A program made the position numbers and the translations under genes. A DNA stretch of 6,902 nucleotides from Caldifarciminota bacterium (GTDB taxonomy: Bacteria > Hydrothermota > Tepidihabitantia > B3-TA06 > JALVRC01), in assembly GCA_027025255.1 (NCBI GenBank), contig JALVRC010000027.1, positions 1 through 6,902 on the forward strand, written 5' to 3'. Positions 1-5,155 of the stretch are shown in pieces. Numbering within the stretch: position 1 is the stretch's first letter; every line of letters begins with the position of its first letter. The notes beneath the pieces were generated by a model. That model saw only the letters and a program-made list of their open reading frames with translations. It did no database searches and was not told the DNA's origin.

Positions 1-78
1 CGTCTTACCGTGATCCACGTGCCCTATAGTCCCTATGTTTAAATGGGGCTTACTCCTATCAAACTTCTCCTTTGCCAT
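1..78 (-). CDS. tuf: Elongation factor Tu, N-terminal fragment (cut by left edge)
   Basis: Only the first 26 codons are present. They read MAKEKFDRSKPHLNIGTIGH followed by VDHGKT, which is the diagnostic EF-Tu N-terminus ending in the P-loop (G1 motif GHVDHGKT). EF-Tu is the GTPase that carries aminoacyl-tRNA to the ribosome A site. The ATG at 78 is preceded by a near-perfect Shine-Dalgarno AAGGAGG (84-90) at 5-nt spacing, so the start is secure. The gene lies in the same direction as the upstream operon, 89 nt after the EIIA stop codon, and has its own promoter in that gap. The rest of the gene lies outside the window. Because EF-Tu and IF2/SelB-like GTPases differ strongly at the N-terminus, the identification is firm despite the short length. 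Confidence 0.96.
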   Translation of the reverse strand, partial: MAKEKFDRSKPHLNIGTIGHVDHGKT

Positions 79-83
79 AAATT

Positions 84-90
84 CCTCCTT
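84..90 (-). promoter_or_regulatory. Shine-Dalgarno of tuf
   Basis: The minus strand reads AAGGAGG followed by AATTT and then the tuf ATG. It is one of the strongest anti-16S matches in the window, as expected for a very highly expressed protein. Confidence 0.85.
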
Positions 91-97
91 ACTAAAA

Positions 98-115
98 ATT
101 ATGATTTTTCATAAT
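98..115 (-). repeat. Perfect 7-bp inverted repeat in the tuf leader
   Basis: The minus strand reads ATTATGA, loop AAAA, TCATAAT, and the second arm runs into a short T tract. It lies between the predicted tuf start site (about 125) and the tuf Shine-Dalgarno (84-90), so it would be transcribed into the 5' leader. The stem is almost all A-U pairs and would be weak as RNA. It could equally be an operator-like DNA site, a weak attenuator hairpin, or chance in AT-rich DNA. Confidence 0.5.
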
Positions 116-131
116 ATTGTTTTAATTTAAA

Positions 132-159
132 ATTTTACACACTATAAAGAGAAAGTCAA
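132..159 (-). promoter_or_regulatory. Sigma-70-type promoter of tuf
   Basis: On the minus strand a -35 box TTGACT (154-159) is followed after 16 bp by a -10 box TAAAAT (132-137). Transcription would start near position 125, giving a leader of about 47 nt. The -35 box lies only 8 nt past the stop codon of the EIIA gene, and the sequence upstream of it is A/T-rich. The same box and spacer length recur in front of rpmH, which strengthens the call. Confidence 0.75.
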
Positions 160-167
160 GGAAAAAT

Positions 168-623
168 TTATTCATTTTTCTTAATAATTTCTATAACTTC
201 CTCCGGAGTTTTTACATTCATGAGTATTTCACACATATTTTCTCTTCTCATCAAACGAGATAATTTAGCAAGGGTTGTTATATAGCCTGCTTTATCATTT
301 TCAGGTGAGGCAACAAGAAATATTACATAGGAGGGTTTCTTATCAAGAGAGAAAAAATCAACGCCTTTTCTATTTATTCCAAAAGCTACTGAAAGTTTCT
401 TAACAAACTTACTCCTTGCATGAGGGATTGCAAAACCTCTACCAATACCTGTACTTTCTAACCTTTCTCTTTCCATCACCGCATCAATAAAACCGTCCAG
501 ATTTTCAATAACCTTATTTGAATAGAGTTTCTTACTTAGTGCTGAAATGACATCTAACTTATCCACACCTTCTAATTTCAATTCAACATAAGAAGGCAAA
601 ATCAACTGAGAAATACTAATCAT
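168..623 (-). CDS. PTS EIIA type-2 (fructose/nitrogen-type, PtsN-like) domain protein
   Basis: This 151-residue stand-alone protein has the length and fold pattern of the EIIA-Fru/EIIA-Ntr family. The key segment STGIGRGFAIPHAR (57-70) matches the family signature around the phosphorylated histidine, here His68, preceded by E56 in the usual RExxxSTGIG context. The C-terminal half contains the expected 'vaSPenD...yittLakLsrlm' segment (105-125). Such proteins take phosphate from HPr and act either in sugar uptake or as regulators; no EIIB/EIIC, HPr or EI gene is in the window, so a regulatory role is the better guess, not proven. The start ATG (623) follows the stop of the UspA-like gene by one base, and its Shine-Dalgarno GGGAGG (628-633) lies in that gene's last codons, implying translational coupling. 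No terminator hairpin is visible after the stop, so read-through into tuf is possible. Confidence 0.88.
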   Translation of the reverse strand: MISISQLILPSYVELKLEGVDKLDVISALSKKLYSNKVIENLDGFIDAVMERERLESTGIGRGFAIPHARSKFVKKLSVAFGINRKGVDFFSLDKKPSYVIFLVASPENDKAGYITTLAKLSRLMRRENMCEILMNVKTPEEVIEIIKKNE

Positions 624-624
624 A

Positions 625-972
625 CTACCTCCCTACAACCAATTGAGGTATTTTAACACCTTCAACGTATGTGGTCGTTATCATAAAATATATGTCATAG
701 GTTGAAATGACATTGTTTATAATCTCTATTGAGGTCTTTTCATCATTTTTCTCAAGTAGTAGTGAAATTTTTACCTCATGCTCAAACGCTATATCCTCAA
801 TATGATAAAGAATCTTCCATGCTTCATCTTCTATATCATCATTAGCATTATCATGTTCTATTATGTAAAGAGAAATAAGCCTTGCATCTAATCTCTTAAT
901 AAAATCCATAATCCATGTTATGGTATGTTGATTACTTATATTTTTTTCTACATATATTAATACTCTCTTCAT
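625..972 (-). CDS. Small UspA-like (universal stress protein fold) protein
   Basis: A 115-residue protein beginning MKRVLIYVEKN, a typical first strand of the Usp fold, followed by helix 1 (about 14-29), strand 2 (RLISLYIIEH, 31-40), a long acidic helix (44-66), strand 3 (KISLLLE, 68-74), helix 3 (79-90) and strand 4 (YDIYFMITTTY, 92-102). It is shorter than the usual 140-150 residues. The C-terminal G-x2-G-x9-G-S/T nucleotide-binding motif of ATP-binding Usps is absent; the chain ends VKIPQLVVGR. It would therefore belong to the non-ATP-binding kind if the assignment is right. The start ATG is the first after an in-frame TAA and follows a full AAGGAGGATA Shine-Dalgarno (983-992, abutting the mnmE stop codon), though the spacing of about 12 nt from AGGAGG is long. 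It pairs tightly with the downstream EIIA gene. The family call is by structure pattern, so moderately sure. Confidence 0.6.
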   Translation of the reverse strand: MKRVLIYVEKNISNQHTITWIMDFIKRLDARLISLYIIEHDNANDDIEDEAWKILYHIEDIAFEHEVKISLLLEKNDEKTSIEIINNVISTYDIYFMITTTYVEGVKIPQLVVGR

Positions 973-982
973 ATATTAAAAT

Positions 983-992
983 ATCCTCCTTT
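983..992 (-). promoter_or_regulatory. Shine-Dalgarno of the UspA-like gene
   Basis: The minus strand reads AAGGAGGATA directly after the mnmE TAG stop (995-993). It is a full anti-16S complement, but lies 12 nt (AGGAGG to ATG) from the start at 972, longer than at the other genes here. An in-frame TAA between them excludes an earlier start. Confidence 0.7.
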
Positions 993-2282
993 CTATTTAC
1001 CTATACAAAAATTATTAAAGACAGCTTCTCTTACACCTTCACTGCCGGTTGTAAGTTCTTTCCCGTATGTTAATAATCGTTCCAATTCATCCCCAACAAT
1101 ATCAAGTGAAACCTCATTCCCCACAGACTTAAGTTTACTTCTCATATGCACTAAAATATTGTATTCTCTCTCTGGTAAAGACAAATAAGAATTTATATGT
1201 TTTTTTATGGTCGTTGCAAGTTTATCAACATTCAGACCATTTTTAGCGGAAATTTCTATGGACGCTTTACCGTACCAAAAACTATCAATCCCCAGATCTT
1301 TCTTATTTGCAACAATCACCCCCTCTTTAACGATAATTTCTCTCCATTTTTTGAATGGACGTGAACCATCAAAAATCCATAAAACTAAATCTGCCATATT
1401 AACAAACTCATAAGCCTTATCAATACCTGCTCTATCAATATCTTCACGTGCATCAAAAATGCCCGCTGTATCAACCAATCTTATAAAGCTCCCATCTATT
1501 TCTACTTCCATATCTATCACATCACGTGTTGTTCCAGGTATATTGCTTACTATTACTCTATTTAAACCAAGTAAATAATTAAACAGGGTAGATTTACCTG
1601 AATTAGTCGGGCCTGCAAGGACTACAATTGGTATTGGAGAAGCTCTATAAGGTTTTATACGCTTAAGAAATGTATCTATTTTTTCATACTGCTTTAATAA
1701 AGTCTGTCTAATAAATCCTATATCAACAGGTTCTCCAAATTCTAAAAAAGCCTCTATTTGTATAAGAATTTCTTTTAATTGTTTTAATATTTTTTCAATA
1801 AAATCTCCCCATTTCCCCTCCAATCTTTCCACTGCAAACATTATATCCTCAAACCCTCCCATACGGACAATATCATTTATTGCTTCAGCTTTCATTAAAT
1901 CTACCTTACCATTCTTATAAGCCCTATATGTAAATTCTCCAGGCATTGCCTGCCTCAGGCCCTTTGCCTTTAACAAACTGGAGATATAGCTAACTAACAA
2001 AGGATTCCCGTGTAAAGACAGCTCAACAACATCTTCTCCTGTATAGGAGTGTGGAGAAAAAAAAACAGAAAGAACTACTTCATCAATAACTCTTTCTTTA
2101 TCTTTAAAAAAAGCATGCATTAACCTTTTTCTCTTCATTTCCTTGCGTGAGATACCAGTAAAAAACTCAATAGTAGGGATTGCCTCTGGTCCTGACAATC
2201 TAATTACAGAAACCGCCCCTCTACCCCTTGGGGTTATCTCTGCATATATTGTCTCTTCATTTTTCTGGTGCAATAATGACAT
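993..2282 (-). CDS. mnmE: tRNA uridine-5-carboxymethylaminomethyl(34) synthesis GTPase MnmE (TrmE)
   Basis: With MnmG this GTPase makes the (c)mnm5 modification on U34 of certain tRNAs, using a folate-bound one-carbon unit. The 429-residue chain has the three expected parts. The N-terminal folate-binding domain (1 to about 120) carries TPRGRGAVSVIRLSGP (17-32) and PGEFTYRAYKNGKVDL (114-129). A helical region follows, with an inserted Ras-like G domain: P-loop GPTNSGKS (224-231), switch I GTTRD (250-254), DTAG (271-274), NKKD (326-329) and SAK (345-347). The chain ends in the hallmark FCIGK with catalytic-type Cys426. Oddities: switch II reads IFDAREDIDRAG, unlike the common LRExxDxVExxG, and the stretch between the TG motif and CIGK is about three residues short. 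The ATG start lies inside jag (26-nt overlap) behind a weak AAGAAG, so coupling to jag translation is likely. MnmG is not in the window. Confidence 0.97.
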   Translation of the reverse strand: MSLLHQKNEETIYAEITPRGRGAVSVIRLSGPEAIPTIEFFTGISRKEMKRKRLMHAFFKDKERVIDEVVLSVFFSPHSYTGEDVVELSLHGNPLLVSYISSLLKAKGLRQAMPGEFTYRAYKNGKVDLMKAEAINDIVRMGGFEDIMFAVERLEGKWGDFIEKILKQLKEILIQIEAFLEFGEPVDIGFIRQTLLKQYEKIDTFLKRIKPYRASPIPIVVLAGPTNSGKSTLFNYLLGLNRVIVSNIPGTTRDVIDMEVEIDGSFIRLVDTAGIFDAREDIDRAGIDKAYEFVNMADLVLWIFDGSRPFKKWREIIVKEGVIVANKKDLGIDSFWYGKASIEISAKNGLNVDKLATTIKKHINSYLSLPEREYNILVHMRSKLKSVGNEVSLDIVGDELERLLTYGKELTTGSEGVREAVFNNFCIGK

Positions 2283-2739
2283 TCTTCTTAATGCCCTTAC
2301 CCAGAGTATACATCCTCACTCCATCAATCTTCTCAATCACACGCCTCACAAGCCTTATCTCTTTTCTTGTTAACAAATCCATTGCCATTTCTCTTTCTGT
2401 CTGTTTAACAAGAATAGCAATAGCTTCAGCCTTTTTCTGCACAAAGTTTTCCCTTTTCTTTCTGTAATTAGCAATATCAACAACTATGGTAATACGCCTT
2501 TGAAACGTTTTTTTGGCTACAGTTCTAATAAGAAACTGTATAGACCTTAACACTTCACCATTCTTTCCTATTAAAAGACCTCTTCCTCTTTTAACACTAA
2601 TATCTATATTATACTCACCACCACTACCTTTTTGAATATCAACTTTCCCAGGAATATCCATAAGCCTTAATAAATCTACAACATAATCCTTGAGAAAAAC
2701 CCTTACTTCATCATTTTGTAAGTCTTTTGTCTCTTTCAA
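2257..2739 (-). CDS. jag: Jag/KhpB-like RNA-binding protein (KH + degenerate R3H domain)
   Basis: A 160-residue cytoplasmic protein with the KH-R3H layout of Jag (KhpB, SpoIIIJ-associated protein) and lacking the separate N-terminal Jag-N domain found in many firmicutes. The KH domain (about 15-90) shows the nucleic-acid-binding GxxG loop as GLLIGKNGEVLRSIQFL (54-70; GKNG at 58-61). The R3H region (about 95-158) keeps the hydrophobic frame and the ending GVRMYTLGKGIKKNVIIAP, but the RxxxH signature is not visible: the aligned stretch is EIRLVRRV (127-134), with Ile and Arg where Arg and His are expected. The protein starts at a TTG codon, chosen because a strong AGGAGG lies 5 nt upstream and no ATG near it has one. 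It overlaps yidC by 29 nt and mnmE by 26 nt, the family's usual neighbours. Confidence 0.92.
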   Translation of the reverse strand: MKETKDLQNDEVRVFLKDYVVDLLRLMDIPGKVDIQKGSGGEYNIDISVKRGRGLLIGKNGEVLRSIQFLIRTVAKKTFQRRITIVVDIANYRKKRENFVQKKAEAIAILVKQTEREMAMDLLTRKEIRLVRRVIEKIDGVRMYTLGKGIKKNVIIAPEK

Positions 2740-4198
2740 TTGTACCTCCTCGTTTGATTATAAGTAATTCTAAAATGGACAGGATATTAAATGTTAACCA
2801 GTACAACTGAAGACCTGAAGGAAAATTTAAAAATATAACCACTATAAGCAGTGGGAACATATACTGAAAGTACTTTTGTTTAGAATCCTGAGAAGCAGTA
2901 CCTGCAGAAGATAAAAATGTCTGGAATAAAGATGCAACACCCATTAATATGGGTAAAACATAAAATGGGTCCTTTATAGAAAGATCGGTTAACCAGAAAA
3001 CAAATGCGCTTCCTCTAAGTTCAATAGCATTTTTTAAAACAGCATAAAGAGCAAAGAATATAGGAAACTGTATCAAAAGAGGTAAACAACCAGTAAAAGG
3101 ATTCACCTTATAATGTTGATACAATTTCATCGTTTCTTCATTTATTTTCTTCGGATCATCTTTATGTCGCTTTTGTATCTCTTTGATTCGGGGCTGAATT
3201 AACTGCATAGCCCGCATAGATTTTTGAGAATATATAGACAGAGGGGAAAATAGAAGCTTAATAAGTAAGGCAAATAGTATAATAGCAAGGCCATAGTTAA
3301 AGGTCAAAGAATAAAGCCATTTTAATATTTTTAAAAGGATTATACTTATAAACCTATACCATGATGCTCCTAAATCTATTATACTTCCCATGCCATTACC
3401 ATATTTATCAAGAAGCTCAAGACTAATAGGGGCAAAATACAGAAAATACCTTCCTTCTCGCTCTATTTTAGCATACTTAATAAGCGGTTTTTTATGCGAA
3501 CGAGAAAGAACGATATCTGCGTAGAAATCATCCTGTCCTTCCAGGGCAGTAAAAAAATACTTAGTTTTTAGCCCTATCCACTTAAAATGCCCTTTTACTG
3601 ATAGGGTATCATGTTTTATAGAACTATATCTATATGTCTTAAATTTATCACCTTTATAAAATGCACGAAAATGCGCATAATCGTCTTTCCCTGATTTTTC
3701 TGTCCCAATCATACCTGAAGAAACACTATATATAATATTCTTATAGGTTGTAAAAAACTCTAATTTATAATCAGGCAAAACCTTAAATAATACAGTGTCC
3801 ACAGACAGAGAATCTTTACTGAACGTTAACATAAACATTGTATCATTGCTAAGAATATTGTACGTGGAAGAATTTTGAAATTTACCTATGGACAAACCAT
3901 TCTTGCCCAGAAGTTCTACATTGTAAGGATAAATTCTTACTGATGGTAAAACAATAAATCCATGCACAGTATCTATTCCTATTTTAACAATAAAATCCTT
4001 ACTCTTTAAATAAAATGTATCATTTATATATAACTTATCAAACCCTTCACTTTGTTTTATATACGTAGAGGTAGTATCTTTACTTACCTCTTCTGTTGCT
4101 GCTTTTGGTTTTTCTTCTTTCTTATTAAACTTATTAAATAGATAAAAAACAAAAAAACTTATTCCAATAAAAATTAAAAATCTTGTCAAATCTTTCAT
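2711..4198 (-). CDS. yidC: Membrane protein insertase YidC (Oxa1 family, diderm type)
   Basis: YidC inserts and folds inner-membrane proteins, alone or with SecYEG. The 495-residue chain begins with a signal-anchor helix (7-22, FLIFIGISFFVFYLFN), then a Lys/Glu-rich linker (25-50) and an extracytoplasmic P1-type domain of roughly 220 residues. The conserved insertase core starts near 280: a helix at 295-320, the cytoplasmic hairpin QKSMRAMQLIQPRIKEIQKR (325-344), and VNPFTGCLPLLIQFPIFFALY (365-385), with further helices around 411-430, 447-460 and 463-480. Lys314 occupies the place of the hydrophilic-groove Arg (Arg366 of E. coli), a change also seen in other bacteria. It is somewhat shorter than the E. 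coli protein (548), mainly in P1. ATG 4198 follows AGGTGG (4203-4208), which overlaps the yidD stop codon; the 3' end overlaps jag by 29 nt. Confidence 0.98.
   Translation of the reverse strand: MKDLTRFLIFIGISFFVFYLFNKFNKKEEKPKAATEEVSKDTTSTYIKQSEGFDKLYINDTFYLKSKDFIVKIGIDTVHGFIVLPSVRIYPYNVELLGKNGLSIGKFQNSSTYNILSNDTMFMLTFSKDSLSVDTVLFKVLPDYKLEFFTTYKNIIYSVSSGMIGTEKSGKDDYAHFRAFYKGDKFKTYRYSSIKHDTLSVKGHFKWIGLKTKYFFTALEGQDDFYADIVLSRSHKKPLIKYAKIEREGRYFLYFAPISLELLDKYGNGMGSIIDLGASWYRFISIILLKILKWLYSLTFNYGLAIILFALLIKLLFSPLSIYSQKSMRAMQLIQPRIKEIQKRHKDDPKKINEETMKLYQHYKVNPFTGCLPLLIQFPIFFALYAVLKNAIELRGSAFVFWLTDLSIKDPFYVLPILMGVASLFQTFLSSAGTASQDSKQKYFQYMFPLLIVVIFLNFPSGLQLYWLTFNILSILELLIIKRGGTIERDKRLTK
2745..2750 (-). 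promoter_or_regulatory. Shine-Dalgarno inside yidC that fixes the TTG start of jag
   Basis: The minus strand reads AGGAGG, then TACAA, then TTG. The six bases also encode part of the Arg-Gly-Gly of YidC (residues 483-485). This is the evidence for the non-ATG start of jag. Confidence 0.8.
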
Positions 4199-4206
4199 TT
4201 AGCCAC

Positions 4207-4446
4207 CTATTTTAAAGGATCATAACCACCAGGGAAAAATGGATTACACCTTAATACCCTTAAACTTGCTTTTATACCACCTTTTAAAATTCCATATTTT
4301 TCTATAGCCTGTATTGCATATTCAGAACAAGTGGGATAGTATCTGCAAGTAGGAGGAAGAAACCTCTTTGAAAACCACTGATATCCTCTCAACAGTCTTA
4401 CCAAAAAAGCTTTAATCTTATCTAAAAGATATTTTATCAAATGCAT
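4207..4446 (-). CDS. yidD: Membrane protein insertion efficiency factor YidD
   Basis: A 79-residue member of the YidD family, small inner-leaflet proteins that assist YidC-dependent insertion. The signature is complete: RFLPPTCRYYPTCSEYA (28-44), the amphipathic IEKYGILKGGIKASLRVLRC segment (48-67) and the closing NPFFPGGYDP (68-77). Three conserved cysteines are present (34, 40, 67). The N-terminal helix (about 3-20) is amphipathic and basic. A TTG at 4452 would add two residues, but it directly abuts the GAGG ribosome binding site, whereas ATG 4446 sits at 6-nt spacing and is preferred. The gene overlaps the end of rnpA by 29 nt and is followed 8 nt later by yidC, the usual order. Confidence 0.96.
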   Translation of the reverse strand: MHLIKYLLDKIKAFLVRLLRGYQWFSKRFLPPTCRYYPTCSEYAIQAIEKYGILKGGIKASLRVLRCNPFFPGGYDPLK

Positions 4447-4726
4447 GTTCAACCTCTTTAATACTGTTAATACGCTTTCTAACCAATATCATTAACTGAT
4501 GCGGTAAGCTCTCCTTCCTTACCCTATAAGTTTCCCTGCACCATCTTTTTATTTTATTCCTTATGTAAGCTTTACCAAGCTTTTTCTTAACTAAAACGGC
4601 AAAACGTAAAGGGCCTTCATCCTTTGTATAAAAAACAAAATCCTCTATAACTGTCCTCTTACTTCTCAACATCCCCTTAATCTCTTTACCTCTTAAAATC
4701 ATCTCCCTTTTAAGGGAATAATTCAT
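4418..4726 (-). CDS. rnpA: Ribonuclease P protein component
   Basis: The small basic protein subunit that helps the RNase P RNA bind and cleave pre-tRNA 5' leaders. The 102-residue product has the family fold pattern: N-terminal SLKREMILRGKEIKG, a central strand pair RFAVLVKKKLGKA (41-53), and the RNA-contacting 'RNR' helix read here as YIRNKIKRWCRETYR (54-68), in which the third residue of the RNR triplet is Lys. The C-terminus is short (ends KISFR). The start is fixed by the ATGA overlap with the rpmH stop codon and an AAAGG about 8 nt upstream. Both neighbours, rpmH and yidD, are the standard partners. The RNase P RNA gene is not in this window. Confidence 0.95.
   Translation of the reverse strand: MNYSLKREMILRGKEIKGMLRSKRTVIEDFVFYTKDEGPLRFAVLVKKKLGKAYIRNKIKRWCRETYRVRKESLPHQLMILVRKRINSIKEVEHAFDKISFR
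4453..4459 (-). promoter_or_regulatory. Shine-Dalgarno of yidD, inside rnpA
   Basis: The minus strand reads AAAGAGG followed by six bases (TTGAAC) and ATG. It decides for ATG 4446 over the TTG contained in the spacer. Confidence 0.65.
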
Positions 4727-4860
4727 ACTGCTAACCTTTTTCTACCTTTACGTCTCCTTCTTTTTAAAACCAGCCTGCCACCTTTAGTGGCTTTTCTTGC
4801 AAAGAAGCCATGCGTTCTATGTCTTTTGAGATTGCTCGGCTGATACGTTCTTTTCGGCAT
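4723..4860 (-). CDS. rpmH: 50S ribosomal protein L34 (bL34)
   Basis: A 45-residue, very basic protein starting MPKRTYQPSNLKRHRTHGFF and continuing ARKATKGGRLVLKRRRRKGRKRLAV, a textbook L34 with the MKRTYQPSxxKRxRxHGF motif (one extra Pro at position 2). It is a late-assembly component of the large subunit. ATG 4860 is preceded by AAGGAG (4867-4872) at 6-nt spacing. The TGA stop overlaps the ATG of rnpA (ATGA), so the two are translationally coupled, the classic arrangement. It is the first gene of the operon, with a promoter directly upstream. No dnaA gene lies on the other side. Confidence 0.98.
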   Translation of the reverse strand: MPKRTYQPSNLKRHRTHGFFARKATKGGRLVLKRRRRKGRKRLAV

Positions 4861-4892
4861 ATATCGCTCCTTTTTTATTTTCTTTGATATAA

Positions 4893-4920
4893 ATAATACG
4901 GATAATCACTGTAAAGTCAA
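4893..4920 (-). promoter_or_regulatory. Sigma-70-type promoter of the rpmH-mnmE operon
   Basis: On the minus strand TTGACT (4915-4920) is followed after 16 bp by TATTAT (4893-4898). Transcription would start near 4886 and give a leader of about 26 nt carrying the rpmH Shine-Dalgarno. The region upstream of -35 is almost pure A/T, as in UP elements of strong promoters. The TTGACT box and 16-bp spacer match the tuf promoter. Confidence 0.78.
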
Positions 4921-4931
4921 GTAAAAAAAAA

Positions 4932-4950
4932 TTATAAAATAATTTTATAA
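4932..4950. repeat. Perfect 9-bp A/T inverted repeat upstream of the rpmH promoter
   Basis: The plus strand reads TTATAAAAT, one A, then ATTTTATAA. The centre lies about 55 bp upstream of the predicted rpmH start site, 12 bp beyond the -35 box. It could be a UP-element-like region or a binding site for a dimeric regulator; in DNA this AT-rich a chance origin cannot be excluded. Confidence 0.5.
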
Positions 4951-5010
4951 AGGAATATGCAGTAAACTTAGTACACAGGACAAGAAAAAATATATCCTCC
5001 TCTATCATCT

Positions 5011-5023
5011 CCCCCTCTGGGGG
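5011..5023. repeat. G/C hairpin CCCCC-TCT-GGGGG
   Basis: Five uninterrupted C-G pairs with a three-base loop, standing out from the surrounding AT-rich DNA. There is no T-run directly after it in either direction, which argues against a classical terminator. It marks the left end of the repeat cluster. Confidence 0.65.
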
Positions 5024-5030
5024 GCTACTT

Positions 5031-5065
5031 CTTAGATCTTAGTTCTTAGCTCTCAGTTCTTAGTT
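5031..5065. repeat. Heptamer tandem repeat (five units)
   Basis: The plus strand holds five abutting 7-bp units: CTTAGAT, CTTAGTT, CTTAGCT, CTCAGTT, CTTAGTT. The consensus is CTTAGTT (AACTAAG on the other strand); variation is mostly at position 6. A degenerate unit may precede it at 5024-5030. A 7-bp period with TAG/TAA in each unit closes all reading frames. It directly abuts the hairpin at 5066-5084. Confidence 0.8.
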
Positions 5066-5084
5066 CTTTTTGCGAAGCAAAAAG
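5066..5084. repeat. 8-bp hairpin CTTTTTGC-GAA-GCAAAAAG
   Basis: A perfect inverted repeat whose tip is GCGAAGC, a sequence known to form an exceptionally stable DNA mini-hairpin. On the plus strand it is not followed by a T tract, and on the minus strand it is not downstream of a gene, so a terminator role is not supported. It joins the heptamer array without a gap, suggesting one composite element. Confidence 0.75.
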
Positions 5085-5127
5085 CCATTTCTTTCTTTAA
5101 AAAATATTTTTAAACACATCCCAAACC

Positions 5128-5155
5128 TTGACATTCTACTTCAAATATATAGAAT
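5128..5155 (+). promoter_or_regulatory. Sigma-70-type promoter of the M1 peptidase gene, abutting the start codon
   Basis: A perfect -35 TTGACA (5128-5133) is followed after 16 bp by TAGAAT (5150-5155), five of six matches to TATAAT. The expected transcription start, about 7 bp after the -10, falls at the ATG (5162), so the mRNA would be leaderless. The spacer length equals that of the two other promoters here. Confidence 0.7.

Noticed and set aside
1207..2467. Several plus-strand frames opposite mnmE and jag (1207-1413, 2143-2373, 2228-2467)
   Set aside because: All are antisense shadows of conserved genes; their products show no family pattern.
4444..4452. TTG at 4452 as the yidD start
   Set aside because: It abuts the GAGG ribosome binding site with no spacing; ATG 4446 has normal 6-nt spacing and gives the usual family length.
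4948..4999. Short minus-strand frame (12 codons from a TTG at 4983) behind AGGAGG at 4994-4999
   Set aside because: Too short, non-ATG, and ending before the rpmH promoter; it could be a leader peptide only if a promoter lay upstream, and none is seen.
4817..5008. 63-codon minus-strand frame covering rpmH out of frame and the rpmH promoter
   Set aside because: It overlaps the secure rpmH gene in another frame, crosses its promoter, and its product is a low-complexity Phe/Ile-rich peptide without family resemblance.
5011..5084. Hairpins as intrinsic terminators, or the heptamers as a CRISPR array
   Set aside because: No gene ends here, no proper T tract follows either hairpin, and a 7-bp period without spacers is not a CRISPR array.
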